Assembly: GCA_947683625.1 (NCBI GenBank)
Contig: CANTUR010000633.1
Location: forward strand, 62,001-126,000
Origin: Mallotus nudiflorus
Lineage: Eukaryota > Streptophyta > Magnoliopsida > Malpighiales > Euphorbiaceae
Reading direction: 5' to 3'
Length of the DNA stretch: 64,000 nt
Of this stretch, positions 45,084 to 58,300 are shown one piece after another; position 1 is the stretch's first letter, and each line of letters opens with the position of its first letter. Made by a program: the position numbers and the translations under genes. The notes below the pieces were generated by a model. The model was given only the letters and a program-made list of their open reading frames with translations. It was not told the DNA's origin and did not search any database.

Positions 45084-47416
45084 TGTCATGACCCAAATTA
45101 TGAGTCATGACCGGTGCTAGGGAACGGGAATTCTTTCGAATCCGGAACCCGTAGCAAGCCTTCAAAAAATAAAATCATGAAATAAATAATTAAAAAGTAT
45201 GATAGAATTAAAAATTTTCAAATCAATATATAAAATAAATACTCCAAATCCTTTCATCAATAAATACATATCATACAGTTTCAAATACAATTTTTCAGAG
45301 TATACAATATCAAAAAAATATAATACTCTTCTGATTCAATAACACAACTACTATAGTTTCTAGAATACAAATCAGAGTTCATAATATACATTTGCATAAA
45401 ATAGTCGGGACTGAAGAACACTGGCGAGGAACTCTACAACTAAGGTTTGACGATATGGGATCTCCTGAAAAAAAAAATAATTGAGGGGGGTCAGACCTCA
45501 CTGAGTGAAATATTCTACTATATATACATGCAAACTAAACCATAATAATCATGCATTCTTATATATATATGTATATACACACATTTCACACGAATGTCAA
45601 ATTCTGCCTTTATAAATATACTAAATGTAGAAAACGTTTGTTTTAATTCATGAAGGATCCATAGAACCCTAATAATAGCAATCCCCAATCAACCCCATCA
45701 TCACTCTAGCCATACAGGCTCACTTGATTCCAAATAGAACACTTATTCCAAACTGGACAGCAGACTGGCCCCGAGACACTAAGTCGATCAAGCTCCATCA
45801 GTCTGGTTGTCAGTGTGATTGGCCCCGAGACACTTGGTAAGCCGAGCTCCAGCAATCATACTATCTATCACCTCACATCTCAATCAACCCAATAGATCAT
45901 TCAATCCACTTATGGACAGTAGACTAGCCCCGAGACACTAAGTTAACCGAGCTCCAGCAGTCTGATTGTCAGTGTGATTGGCCCCATAATTACACTATTT
46001 AACATACCATTATTCTTAGTCAAATCAATTAAATCAATTATAATCACCCAAAATTAACTCTCACTCAACCCTATTCTTTCACACCGGTACGTACACGGCC
46101 CTAATGTTGCCCACTGGGAAGCACGTTTTATTGATATCCTTCACTTAGAATAAATCATTTATTCTAAAAATAATTAATATGGAACGATATTCATAATAAT
46201 AAAATCAACCATATATATATACCAAAAATATACCTAAAATATAGCCAGTATATTTTGGGTATATATATGTCAAATAAAATATGAAATAAACTAAAGATAA
46301 ATCATTAATATGGTTAAAAACAATTTAAATGAGTAATAATAATATAACATGCATTTTCTTAAAAACATAATTAAATATACAAAAGATATGCCCTAAGTAC
46401 ACAAATCATTTAATAAAAATTTATGTATATATGTTCATTTAAATATGTGTTTAGGTTTAACATATATTCACAAATATACTAAAAATAAACCTAATTATCT
46501 AGCATGCATATATCAAAAATAAACCCTAAATATACCACTAATGTGTTAGGTTTAATTTAATAATAAAACATGTATTTATTTGAAAATATATAAAAAATAT
46601 ACAAAAAAAATAAACTTAAAAATAATTTAAGTATAGGGTTATAATATAGCATGCAATTATTTAAGAATAAACCTAAATTATACTAATCATTTAATAAAAT
46701 AATTATGGTTCAATGTACATTTAAATCATGTATAGATATTAAATTATAAAAAACATAAACCTAAATATCTAACATACATATATCAAAAATAAACTCTAAA
46801 TATACTAGTGATATATTAAATATACATAAAAAAATATACAAACATTTATATATCAAGACATACTAAAAATAAACCGAAAATATACCAAATCATATTATAA
46901 TTAAATTACTTTTTAAACATATAATGAAAATGAAAAATTCCTAAGTCATGCATCCTATATGTACTGCATATATATACAGTATAATAACTCACATGTTAGC
47001 GCTCCACGAGACAAACTCGACGGGCTTAATTCGTTAGGCCTCGGTCTCGGCGCAACTAAACAAACAAATGACAACATGAATCAAAATAAATTTAATGAAA
47101 ATTCTAAAGATTCGATCTAGAATTTTAAACACAGAATTAGAATAGGGATTTGACCGGACATCACGTTTTACGAGAATTCTACCAAAAATTCGGCAGAACC
47201 TCCCCTGTAAAACGGACATCTCTCTACTCAAAGAGCAAAGCCGATCCTGCAAAGAAAAGACATTTCAAAATAACACTAAATTCACAACCACAATCCCTCA
47301 GTCGGACTCCAAACTACAATTCACCGACCGAGGTTCACAATTCACAGAATAATTACAAAATATTGAAAATGCCCTTATATAGTAAAAATACATTTTATAA
47401 TTCCAAATTACATAAT
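45084..47416 (-). repeat. LTR fragment of the Tekay-related family (first of three stacked pieces)
   Basis: It starts TGTCATGACC, the family terminus. Its left half resembles the divergent solo LTR at 9178 (similar spacer wording), while its right part (47000-47416) carries the standard Tekay hairpin region, here mutated. It has three copies of the GAGACACT/GAGCTC block (about 45770, 45825 and 45930) where others have two. It is interrupted at 47417 by another LTR and its remaining right part is missing. Confidence 0.8.
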
Positions 47417-49401
47417 TGTCACGACCCAAAACAGGGGCCATGATCGGCGCTAGGGAATGGGAATTCTTTCGAATCCGGAACCCATAGCAAGCCTAAAAAT
47501 AAAATGAACATGCAATAATAATAATAACGCAATTAAGTAAAATATCGTGTAGTGGAATAAAATCATAAATATAAAAATAATAATCCACCACGGGATTTAA
47601 ATCAAATCCATATCTCATATATATAAATAAATCCGTTAATACAAGTTTCAGTTCAAATATTTAAAGTACATATCTCACGACTTTATACAACTACTGCAGT
47701 GTCTAGATTATAAAAATAAAACTCAAGACTCAGATAAGAAGTTTACATAAAGAAGCCGGGGCAAAAGAAATCCGGCGTACAGACCTGCTACTGAGGTCTG
47801 ATGAAGATGACTCTCCTAAAAAATAGTCAACGGAGGGGAGTCAGACCTCACCGAGTGAATTACTATAATATATATACATGCATACTAAATGACAATGCAT
47901 ACAGTCAATAGTATATATATAAATATATATACAGGCAAATACACACAGATGCAATAAAAATCATTTTTATATATTTTGTTTGAAAACCACTGGTTATGAA
48001 GGATCAAATAGAACCCTAGAAAATCGCAACCTCAAAACAGTGTTAGACAACACTCTAGTCACACAGGCTCACTTATTCCAAAATATTCACTTATTCCATT
48101 TAGACAGTAGACTGGCCCCGAGACACTAAGTCAACCAAGCTCCAGCAGTCTGACTGTCAGTGTGATTGGCCCCGAGACACTTGGTCAACCGAGCTCCAAC
48201 AATCACACTCCCAAATCACATCATACATCAGATAAATCAATTCCAATCAATATCCTCAAACTGGTTAGTAATATAGCCTAAATGCTATAAGCGTACCGGT
48301 ACATACTCGGTCCTAGTGTTGCCCACTAGGTAGCACGTTATATTGATATCCTTCATTGAAATATAAAGCATACATTCATAAAAGTAAATGATGCATGAAT
48401 TGAATAAAATAGCAACATAAACTATATATATACTAGAAATATACCAAAACTAAACTAGGTATATTTCGAGTATATATACTTCAAATAAATCCAATATATT
48501 TACAAAATAAACTAGAAATATATTTAAAAACATTTTAAGTATAAATGTCAACTAAAGCATGCAAATAATTTACAATATACTAAAAATAAACCAAAGATAA
48601 ACTAAAAATAAACTTAAATACTAATTGAGTTATTTGTGCATAATTAATCAAAATAACATACATTTCTAAATCATGCACCCTAAGCATATATATATATAAT
48701 AGTAACTCACACTTAGTGCGCTCCTCGAGAGGGGTCCGATGGGCCTGGTCCACTAGGCCTTGGTCTCGGCGCAACTAAACAAACAATAATAACAGACATC
48801 AGAATAAACCTAATAGAAAATCCTAAAAACTCGATCTAGAATATTGGACACAGGATCAAAATTCGGGTTCGACCGGACATCACGTTTTATGAGAATTCTA
48901 CAGAAAATCCGGCAGAACCTCCCCTGTAAAACAAACATCTCTCTACTCAAAGAGTAGAGCCGACCCTGCAAAGAAATGCACTTCAAAAATAAATGTAGAA
49001 TTACAATCACAACCCCTCAGTCAGACTCCAAACTACAGTTTACCGATCGAAATCCACAATCACAGAACAATTATGGAAATACCAAAAATGCCCTTATATC
49101 ACATAAATACATTTAATAAGTAGAAATTACATAATTAACCCTAAAACACAATAAAAATTGAAAAAAAACTCATTTATTTAGAAAAATCATATATTATATA
49201 TATAATTTGAAAATAATTCATAAAAAATAGTTTTAATTAATTAAAAATACTAAAAAATTTGTAGAAATCATTTTTATACCTTAAATAACTATTAAAACCA
49301 ATTTAATTACATTTTTAGTCAATTTAGGGTAAAATTATCAAAATACCCCTATATATATAAATATACTAAAATTCATTCAAAAATTCACCAAAAATAGTAT
49401 A
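47417..49401 (-). repeat. LTR fragment nested in the previous one (truncated)
   Basis: It begins TGTCACGACC at 47417 inside the earlier LTR and follows the Tekay pattern (duplicated block near 48110-48200, hairpin near 48950). It is interrupted at 49402 by a + strand LTR, and the remainder does not reappear to the right. Confidence 0.82.
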
Positions 49402-50634
49402 TGTAATATCCCGTGTTTTTAAATATTTTAACACTGTATCGGGATATGCAGTGTTAATAATTTTTGTATATATATTATGATATTTTTACGAGTTGATATG
49501 TACTTAAAATCTATTTTAATTATTGTGTATTATTTTAAGTGCTTTACGTAAAATTTTCCCAAGACTTTTATTTTCAGGGAAATTTTCACGTAAATAATTT
49601 ATTATTAATTATATCAAATATATTTTCGGACTTGCATGAACTCATACGTATTTTTAAAATACTAAATAAAGTCTATGTGTATAACTATTTATTTAATTAG
49701 GGTTTAATATATGACCCTAATATTTTATTAATTAATTAATTATTTTATTGTTATTTAATTATTTTTAATTAATTTTAAATTTTAACATATTAAATATTAA
49801 GTGTGTGGTGTATATTTAATGTGTGTAATTTAATATTATTTTATTATATAGTATAAAGTATATATATATACATATAATATATCAAAAAACACAACTTATG
49901 GAAAATTACCATTTTGCCCTCGACTACTCCTTCTTCCCCGATCTTCACCCTCATCGCCGTTCGACGCCTGCAACTGCCGATTCCTCACCGTTGGTGTGCC
50001 GTCCGGTGTGCCACCACCTTCTCTAGCCTTCCTCGCCGCCTATAGCAGCGGATTCCGGCGCCTGGAAGCCATTTTTGGCCGGAGAAGCCGAAAGTTGAGC
50101 TAACATCGTTCACGACGATTCCGGCCACCATTTTTGAAACCACTGGTCTCTTTCTTCTCCTTGAGCTCCGGTGAGTGTGATTCTAGCTTTGGTTTGAGCT
50201 TAAATGGTCTTGATTTACTTAGGTTTCGAATTTTCCATTTCGGCCACATTAGGGTTTTCAATTTTTTTGAACTTCGAATTGATTGATTCATGAAAACTCC
50301 CTTCACAAATGTTGATCCTAGTAGCTTAATATTCATGTATGAATTTTTTTTGGAATTTTTGGAGATTATTTGGATTTTTGGGTATTTTTAAATATTTTAA
50401 TATTATTTTCTAATTTTTGGAAATTAATTAAATAAATTATGAAATTGTGTTTTATGGTTAAATTAGGTGTTGAAATAAATTATAGGAATTTATTTGGAAT
50501 TTTTATGAATTTCTATGTATTTATTTTGAATTATTGAAGTTTATGTAATTTTGGGAAATTAGAATTAATTATGTTTTTAATTGAAATTAATTGGATAATT
50601 GAGTTTAATTATTGATATTATTGATAAATATGTT
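49402..50634 (+). repeat. LTR fragment on the + strand, truncated at 50634
   Basis: It starts TGTAATATCCCGTG. The leader with its GC-rich segment (49920-50160) ends in GGTGAGTGTG near 50172. It follows the nested solo LTR at 15685 closely until ATATGTT at 50634, then stops abruptly. About 2 kb of LTR is missing. The open frame 50100-50336 on the other strand is only the leader read backwards. Confidence 0.85.
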
Positions 50635-50663
50635 TAGCCTTAATATGGTCTTAGCCTTAATAT
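50634..50663. other. Deletion junction with duplicated 13-mer
   Basis: TTAGCCTTAATAT occurs at 50634-50646 and 50651-50663, exactly where the truncated LTR meets the internal region of the next element. Short templated duplications of this kind are typical filler of non-homologous end joining. Confidence 0.5.
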
Positions 50664-51246
50664 CAACAGGGGATGTCAAAAACTGACGTGCATGTTAATT
50701 CTCTCAAAGCAGTAAAGTATAAAAATAGTATTTCTAGGTATAAAAGCATAGCCCAATCTTTATTAGTCCTAATGGGCTTCTAAAGTATGGGCTTGGGCCT
50801 TTATAGATAGAAATACCTCATGGAAACATTCACAAGCAATTTAGGTAATCCTAGGGGAAGTTACTAAGCCACTATATGAGTTGAGTCTAGTAAAAATGTC
50901 AAGGTTTCCTTAGCAAGATGCCTTGCTTTAAGACTTGAGTTATAGGCCAAAGTTAGAAGGGCTCGACATCCTTTGCAAACTCGAGAGAAATCTACCCCCT
51001 TTAGGACTTGGGTTATAGACTCTGGTCAGATGAGCCTAGTAATCTCTCTTGAACTAAGTTAAGGCTAAGAGTGATGGTTAGCCAATTTACAATCCCATGA
51101 AGCTAGTGGAATCATAGAACCATAAACCAACGCCACCGGTTAATAAGAACATGCAGAATGAATGCAAGAATAAAATAATAATTAATAAAATAATTCTAAA
51201 AAACACAAGTAGAATCAATATCTCTTATCCTCAATGGAGTCGCCAC
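50664..51246 (-). mobile_element. Internal leader of a Tat/Ogre-like gypsy element (truncated), with primer site
   Basis: On the - strand the segment begins next to the LTR with GTGGCGACTCCATTGAGG (primer site about 51228-51245). TGGCGACTCC is a known primer-site core in Tat/Ogre-lineage elements, matching tRNA-Arg as I recall. The rest is non-coding leader, cut at 50663, so gag and pol are absent. Confidence 0.6.
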
Positions 51247-53316
51247 TGTAGACGATAAGGTTTAGCATGTACCCAAAATCTTAGCAACCGCGACACTGTT
51301 TAAGCTCAAGGATCTAGAGAACACACTAACATATCACAAAGACATGGCATGGAGATGAGGAGTCACCACCCAGGGTAATAACTGGGACAAATCAAAAAAT
51401 GGTGGTACTCGATTCCTTAAAAGAAAGTCAGTACCACAACCAGGAGATTTTGGATACGAAATACCAACTTCTTTCAATCTCGTGTTCTTTTAGAATTACT
51501 TTATGAATTAATATTTCATCCTCTATTTACATGCAATTTCATATAAACCCTTAAAAAAACAATCAACTCCATGCAAACTAGTCATGAAAAATACAAGTAA
51601 ACAATGCATTCATCATAATCCTTAGGTTAGTCTAATCTACATTGATTTTAATCAAATGAGCTAAATCTACATATTTTAATTTACAAGTGAGCCTAAAGTC
51701 TAATGGGCCTAAATCTACAAATTATGAAATATTTAATTAGTGGGCCTAATTCTACATCTTTTAAGTCTAGAGTAACCTTAAATCTACAAATTATAAAAAA
51801 ACTTAAATTAAATGGGTTAAGTCTAAATAAATTAAATTAAATTAGGTGGGCTTATGTCTAATTAACTAAATTTGTCTAAGTTATCTCTACCCTAAATCTA
51901 ATTAATTATGGGCCTAAAATGCATTTCAATTAATTAAACCTAAAAATTCTACATTTAAATGGGTTAAAGCCTAATGTGGGCCTAGAGCCCAAAACACATA
52001 AATATAAACAAACAAGCCTAAAAACAATAAAAAAATGTCAATATAAACAAATAAAAGATCAAACAATTAATTAAATCTATTCTAAAACCCTAATTTAATT
52101 AAAATGACCATAAACAATAAAATAATCAATCAACAAAAACTAATTTCACCCACTGACATCTAATTCATTTTTAATTAAACGACTGAAGGATTTCTATAAC
52201 CATGAATTTTAATTAATTACCCAATTAAAACCCTAATTTTACTAACCAATTAATTAAAATTAAACATACAAGCACACACACCAAATTTCATTATTCCCAC
52301 TATTGGGGCTATTACAATGTGCTAATAAAAAAGAAAAGAAAATTAATACAACCCAAAATAAATAAAAAGAATAATAAACAAACTAAATAAAAACCCTAGA
52401 AATTCGATTTAACTACACGTTTCCATCCATGGCATTCCATGGATCTTCATAGATTTAATTCTCCAAATATGACTATTATATGATCTCCTCCATCATCACC
52501 AACATAAAAGGGTAAAACAATGATTAGTGAATAAAATTATAAAAAATTAAGTAAAATTGAAATTTAACAAAAATCAAAATCATAACAAAATAAGAAAAAT
52601 AAAAGAAAGTAAGGAGAAGATAAAGCTTATGGATGCTTATGGTTGGCTCCTCATACTAGTAAAATCATTGTTTATTGGTTGAATAGATCTTCAAAAATTT
52701 GTTATGTTCTCCTAAAAAAAACCTCTTGCTCCTTTTCAACAGTATTTTTGTCACTAGTATTATTATTTTTCTCCTTCCTCTCTGCCAAAGCCTAAGCTCT
52801 CCTTTTATAGGGAAAAAAGAAACAAAAACCCTAATTTATGTACTAAGAGTTCTAATTTGAAAGGACTTATTTCCTTAAGAATTCCAATTTTAAAAGAAAT
52901 TTAGTTCCTGTAGATGCAGATAAATCCCATAATAAAAAAAATTAAACCAATCAAAACTCAGGAAAATATTTTTTATTTTCTATAAAAAAAATACAAAAAC
53001 AGATGAAAAACAAGTAATTCCGATCGAAATTGCGTAATTTCGATTGAAATTATATAATTTTGATTGGAATTACATAATTCCGAAAAAAATTTAACTTTTA
53101 ATTACAAAAAGTTCCCTGAAAGAAATTAAATTTTTTAATTAGGTATTAAAAAGGTATTACAATTGAGTCCTTAAAAAATAATGAAACTCCTTTTGAAAAC
53201 ATATTCGAACTTTTGAGGTTTTGAACTTTAAGTGTTGAAGACCTACTTATAACATTTTCATTATTGGAGTCCTTTGTCGGATCCATATTTTATTATTCTA
53301 AAATTGGGTGTTTACA
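51247..53316 (-). repeat. 5' LTR of the Tat/Ogre-like element (2070 bp)
   Basis: The - strand starts TGTAAACACCC (53316) and ends CGTCTACA (51247), with the primer site one base further on. Much of it is AT-rich with phrases like GGGCCTAAATCTAC repeated near 51700-51990. It was inserted into the PPR pseudogene. The right flank begins TACAT (53317-53321), a candidate half of the target duplication whose partner is not in the window. Confidence 0.7.
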
Positions 53317-54615
53317 TACATGCCATCAATTAGGACATTATAGACAACAATGTCAGGCTTCAACATATTTTTTTGTATTTTATAGAATAGGGTCAATGCC
53401 ACATCAAGATGCCCATGATACACAAACCATCTAGAAAAGTTAGGAAAGTAAACATATTTGGACGAATACCTCTAGCGCACATTTCCTTGAAGACTTCATG
53501 TGCAGCCAAAGGTTTCCTAACCAGGCATACGCCATGTATCAAAGAGTTATAAGAGACAACATCAGGCACTAAACCTTTAAAACACATTTCATGAAAAAGA
53601 TGTCTTGCCTCGTATACCCTTTTATTCTTACAAAACAAATTAATTAGTACATTGTAAGTGCAAATGTCAGGCATACACTGTTTGCTTATCATCAAATCAA
53701 ATACCTTTTTAACTTGATTTATATCATTTCACAAACACTATCCATCTATTAATGTATTGTAGGTAACAACATTAGGCTCTATTCCTCTTTAGACCATTAT
53801 TTCAACTATACCTTGAGCATCTGAAACCATTCCTTCCTTATAAAATCCATCAACCAGTATGTTGTAAGTAACAACATCAGACAATATGCCTCATGTCTTC
53901 ATTTCCAAGAAGAGGTATAATGCCTCATAAAGGAATCCATCTTTGCAAAGGGCATCAATAATGGTATTGTACGCTACCACATTAAGTTGACAACCTCTTT
54001 TAGCCATTTTCTTCAACAAACCAATGGCTACATGGGTTTTTCCAGTTTTACATAAACCATTAACGATCACATTATACGTAAGATTACTAAGATGATACCT
54101 AAGGGCAACTATATGATCAAACAAATTCACTACTTGAGCAATTCTACTATGTCTACAAAGCCCATTAATTAAGGTATTAAATGCTATAATGTCAAAATAA
54201 AAACCACATTTTAAGATTTTCCTAAAGAGCAGAGAAACCAAAATCCACATGATTTAAATTATAGAAACAATTAATCAAAATATGAACAATACAAGCATCG
54301 AGTAAAATTCCAATCAGTTCCTTCTGTTTGGACAAAGAGATCATAGTCCCAAACTGTCTCATCCTAACAAGTGAAGATAATAATTTTATTGAATTCAAAT
54401 GGAGAAGGCAAAGGATTCATGTGAAGCATGCGGGAAAAAGAAGGTAAAGCATCATCGAATTTCGATTTATCTACTAGTGTTGTATGAAAAGAAGAAATGG
54501 AATAGAGCATACCCATATTGTAATTAGCCCCATAATTGGTAAGAGGTGAAACAAAGGATGAAGTAATAGCAGCAGTTGCTGCTATAAGTTGTTGGCAGCT
54601 CCTCCTTAGCATCAT
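53317..54615 (-). pseudogene. P-class PPR gene of the Rf-like type, disrupted
   Basis: The ATG at 54615 is followed by Arg-Arg-Ser-Cys and a typical Rf-like opening (Ser-Phe-His-Thr..., Phe-Asp-Asp-Ala-Leu-Pro-Ser-Phe-Ser-Arg-Met-Leu-His-Met). About ten 35-residue PPR motifs can be followed (Phe-Asn-Thr-Leu-Ile-Asn-Gly-Leu-Cys; Tyr-Asn-Val-Ile-Val-Asn-Gly-Leu-Cys-Lys; Tyr-Asn-Thr-Ile-Ile-Asp-Ala-Leu-Cys-Lys and so on). A frameshift lies between 54250 and 54370. At least four in-frame stops fall between 53890 and 53700, and another shift lies near 53395. The Tat-like LTR at 53316 cuts it inside a motif after Val-Leu-Ile-Asp-Gly-Met. Intact relatives act in mitochondrial RNA processing, and some restore male fertility. 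This copy cannot work. Confidence 0.88.
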
Positions 54616-56465
54616 TCTTTCCTACTAATAGTGTGAGCTTTATGTTTCTTTTCTTGTGTTTTATGTTTAGGATTGCTAAAAACTGAGGGGTGAAAGATTT
54701 ATGCATTTCATATTTTTATTTTTGCACTTTTATCTTGGCAGCTCCTCCTTGTTAATTTTTCTAAAATGAAATATTATTATTTTAAAAGCTACTTTTATGA
54801 TAATTTTGTTGCTATTATCAACTATTAATATTTCTAAAATTTAAATGATATAAATATTTTCAATTTAAATATTTAATTTTTATTAATTCAACTTTTAAAT
54901 CAATCTATTTATTACATACTAAATAATAAATATTTATGCAAAACAATTATTTTAATCTTTTAAAATTCACAAAAATGGCATAAACCGTTATTATGTATTT
55001 TTTATTTTTATTTAAAAATTAAAATCAATATTTGTGTGTAAAATAATTTTTTCATTTTTATGTGGCCAAAATTAATTATTTAAAAATTTTGTAACTTTAA
55101 TTATTTTAAAATTTATTTTAAATTCTTAATTTATTTCTATATATAAATTATAATATGATTTAAGCTAATTAGTTGATTTAACTTTAATGTCTTCCATTAT
55201 TTTCTCAAAATATTTAATACTATAATAATTATTATAAATTTTAGTTGTCATATTTTTATATTTTTTTATTATTTTAATAGTGTAGAAAAATACTTATTAA
55301 AATAAAAGACATTAATTAATATATTTAAAATTAAATTATATTTATGTGTCTAATGCTTGGTGAAAATTTCTAAAATGATATGAATATGTATAAAAAATAT
55401 ATATATCTTCTAGGATGTAATATTAAAAATAGTATATGCATATATAGTTCTTATTCCATTAAAACAATGATTACATAAATGTTTTTTTTGAAATTGTAAA
55501 AATTAAGTTCATTAAATAATTTTTATTTTGGAAATATTTATATATAGTAAAATTAAAAATAATTTATTTTTTTTTATAAAGGTTATAATTTATTTAGATA
55601 GTTAAAATATATATATAAAAAAACTTAAATAAATTTAGAAGTAGACATTAAAGGATATTTGTGTCATCCAAACATTAATGATAGAGTACAAAAATAATGT
55701 AGGGGATGCAAAAAGCTCCACTCAATACTGAATCTAAGATAATTAGATAATCTCCTAATTTTAGTACAATCATATTGATTTAATTATATTGAAAATTGGG
55801 CTCTTAATATAGTATCAATATTTATATTTATACAAATAAAATTAAATCCATTGAATTAGTTTTTATTTAATTATAACTATTAATTATTGTTATATATCAA
55901 TACTTGTAAAATAAGTGAATGACTATAATTAAATAAGACCTAAAGTAGCAATCCCTCTTCTAAACTATCATTCAAAGTGCAATTAACCAAAACTAACTTT
56001 TTTGGCTATGTAATTCCGAAAAGATGTCAATTTTAGTTAGAATAAAAGATAAAATAAAATCATTTTATTATTCCACATAGATTTAAATAAGTGGTTATTC
56101 CACATATATTTAGATTTTATTTTGTTTTTTATGATTTTATCGTCTTGTTATGGTGTTTAGTTTTCGTCATCTTATTATGACGTTTTGTTTTTCGTCTTGT
56201 TGCGACTTTTTCTTTGTGTGAGCAATTAAGACAGGTAAAATATATTTGATTAAACAAAGACAATGAATCAGATTATAATCGTCATTATGTTGCATAACTA
56301 AAGTCATAGGTCTTTTAATAACTATAGTATTATCAAATTTGTAGACTTTGAAGCGATATATTATACTATTAACTTGGGTGTTGTTTTATCATTTGTCGTT
56401 TTTAGCGAATTCATATATGTATTTCTATTAATGTATTATTAGTTTGAATCGATAGAATTTTTTTT

Positions 56466-56500
<35 letters not shown>

Positions 56501-57660
56501 CCTAAAAGAAAGCAAACATTCCTCTTCTATTTGAAATTGAACTTTTTTCCTATTGTACTCTACTAAATTAAAAATGATGATGCTTTTCTAATATTTTAAC
56601 ATGTGTCTACGCTAAAAAATTGTTGATTTTTATAATTTTTATTTATTATTATTATTATTATCATCATCATCCTCAAATTATTAAAAAAAAATAAAAATAA
56701 TTTCATTTTCCGGTTTAAATAATATTTCCTTCTATTAAATATGAACAGCTATACTCTAACATTAACTAAAACTTTAATTGTAAAAAAAAATCTATTATAT
56801 AAATAGGAAAGCAAGACTATTAACTCACTTAAATAAAATTTTTGTGTGAAGCTAAGAAAATTTAAAAGGTATTATCTTTTTTATTCTCTTTAATTATATT
56901 TTTCATAATTAATATTTACATATAATTTTTTTTATTATATATAGAAAAAGTGATCAAATCTATTATGAACTTTAATTCAATTTTCAATTATATCTTATTT
57001 TTAAAGTTATATCAATTTAACTATTAATTTTGCAAATTATATCAATTCTATCCTATTTTAATTTAAGGGTCTAAATGTATTTTAAAAATAACTTTTAAAT
57101 CCGTAAAAAATAAAATTATTTATTAAAATCCTTTTTCTTATTTTTAACAAAAAAATAAAATATAAAAGAATATTTTTAAATGTTAATCTTACTACTTTCA
57201 AAATAACCTCAAAAACTAATTTTGAAATATTTTCATCAAATTTATTTTTTACATTATTTTATATATGAAAGTCTTCGTATTTTAACTTTGCCTAAAACTT
57301 ATTTCTCGACTTTTAATTGTATTATTTAAAAAAATTTTAATAAAAATTGAACACAAATGAAAAAATTTATTTTTAAAAAATAAAAATTATTTTTGAATTA
57401 TTTTCTAAATATTGAAAAAAATTAATAATAAAAAATAATTTTTTTGAAAAATAATTTTTAGAATTACATAAGACAACATCTTTTTAACTTCATTTGTTCT
57501 TGTTACACTTAGATGTAAAGTGACATTATTTAAAATAATAAAATTGCAGCAACATAAATAACACAAAACTTAAACAAAAGCCAATCAATAGAAAGTACTC
57601 ACACTTCTTCGCGGGAGACGGTCTTAAAATTACATCCAACAATTAGTCATTACTGTAAAA
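54616..57660. other. AT-rich intergenic DNA
   Basis: No gene, RNA or classifiable element seen. It contains a TA run (56470-56500), short ATT/ATC runs (56645-56670) and long A/T homopolymer stretches. Confidence 0.6.
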
Positions 57661-57735
57661 TAGCATAGTACATTTGGTCCAAAAAAAGTAGCATAGTACA
57701 TTTGGTCCAAAAAAAATAGCATAGTACATAGCTCC
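57661..57735. repeat. 28-bp tandem repeat, about 2.6 copies
   Basis: TAGCATAGTACATTTGGTCC followed by an A run repeats at 57661, 57689 and 57717 (the last copy is partial). Confidence 0.9.
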
Positions 57736-57754
57736 ACATTCAAAAAAATGAAAC

Positions 57755-58300
57755 ACAAACTTTATAGTTTGAGTTTGGTTCAAACGCACCAAATGTTACC
57801 CAACTTTAATTTTATTTCGATTTAGTTATCAAAATTTTAATTTGTATTTTTTAAATATCAAATTTCTATTTAATTTTATAGCAGTCACTCAAAAAAAATT
57901 TAGTACCTGAATAATTCATAATTAATATTTTAATTCAAAATTAAAGTGTTTTTTTAAAATAAGTTCATATTTTTTATAAATTTATAGAAAATAAAAAAAA
58001 TGAAAATCATTTTAATTCCGTCTAATTTGAGCAGATTCATCTTGAATGGTATTAGAGCCTAGAAAAAGTAAACTTTCAAACTTATTTATAATTTATGGAC
58101 TAAATTGAAAAGATAAAGAGATTAATGGATTAAAATAATTTTAAAAAAATTAGTGGACTAAAAAAATAATATAATAACCTTTTTGAAACAAAATCATAGT
58201 TTGGTGACAAAAAAGAAACAAATTGAAGTTTGACACTCAAATTGCAATAAGTATAAAGTTTGGTGATCAACATTACATTTAACCCATTTGAGTTCTTCTG
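57755..58300. repeat. Possible foldback/MITE-like element
   Basis: The left end (from about 57795) reads CAAATGTTACCCAACTTTAA... with TTTAGTTATCAAA. The right end (58190-58290) in reverse complement reads GTTGATCACCAAACTTTA... with TTTGTCACCAAACTA. Both have the 'sequence of CAAA-CT-TT phrases' style common in plant non-autonomous DNA transposons. The inverted match is loose and I cannot place its exact ends, so this is tentative. It adjoins, and may overlap, the NBS-LRR remnant. Confidence 0.3.

Noticed and set aside
44897..45165. Frames on both strands across the PMD/LTR boundary
   Set aside because: They run across the insertion junction at 45084 and are out of frame with the PMD reading.
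57755..58300. Firm MITE call
   Set aside because: The inverted similarity is phrase-like and loose; ends and target duplication could not be fixed by eye.
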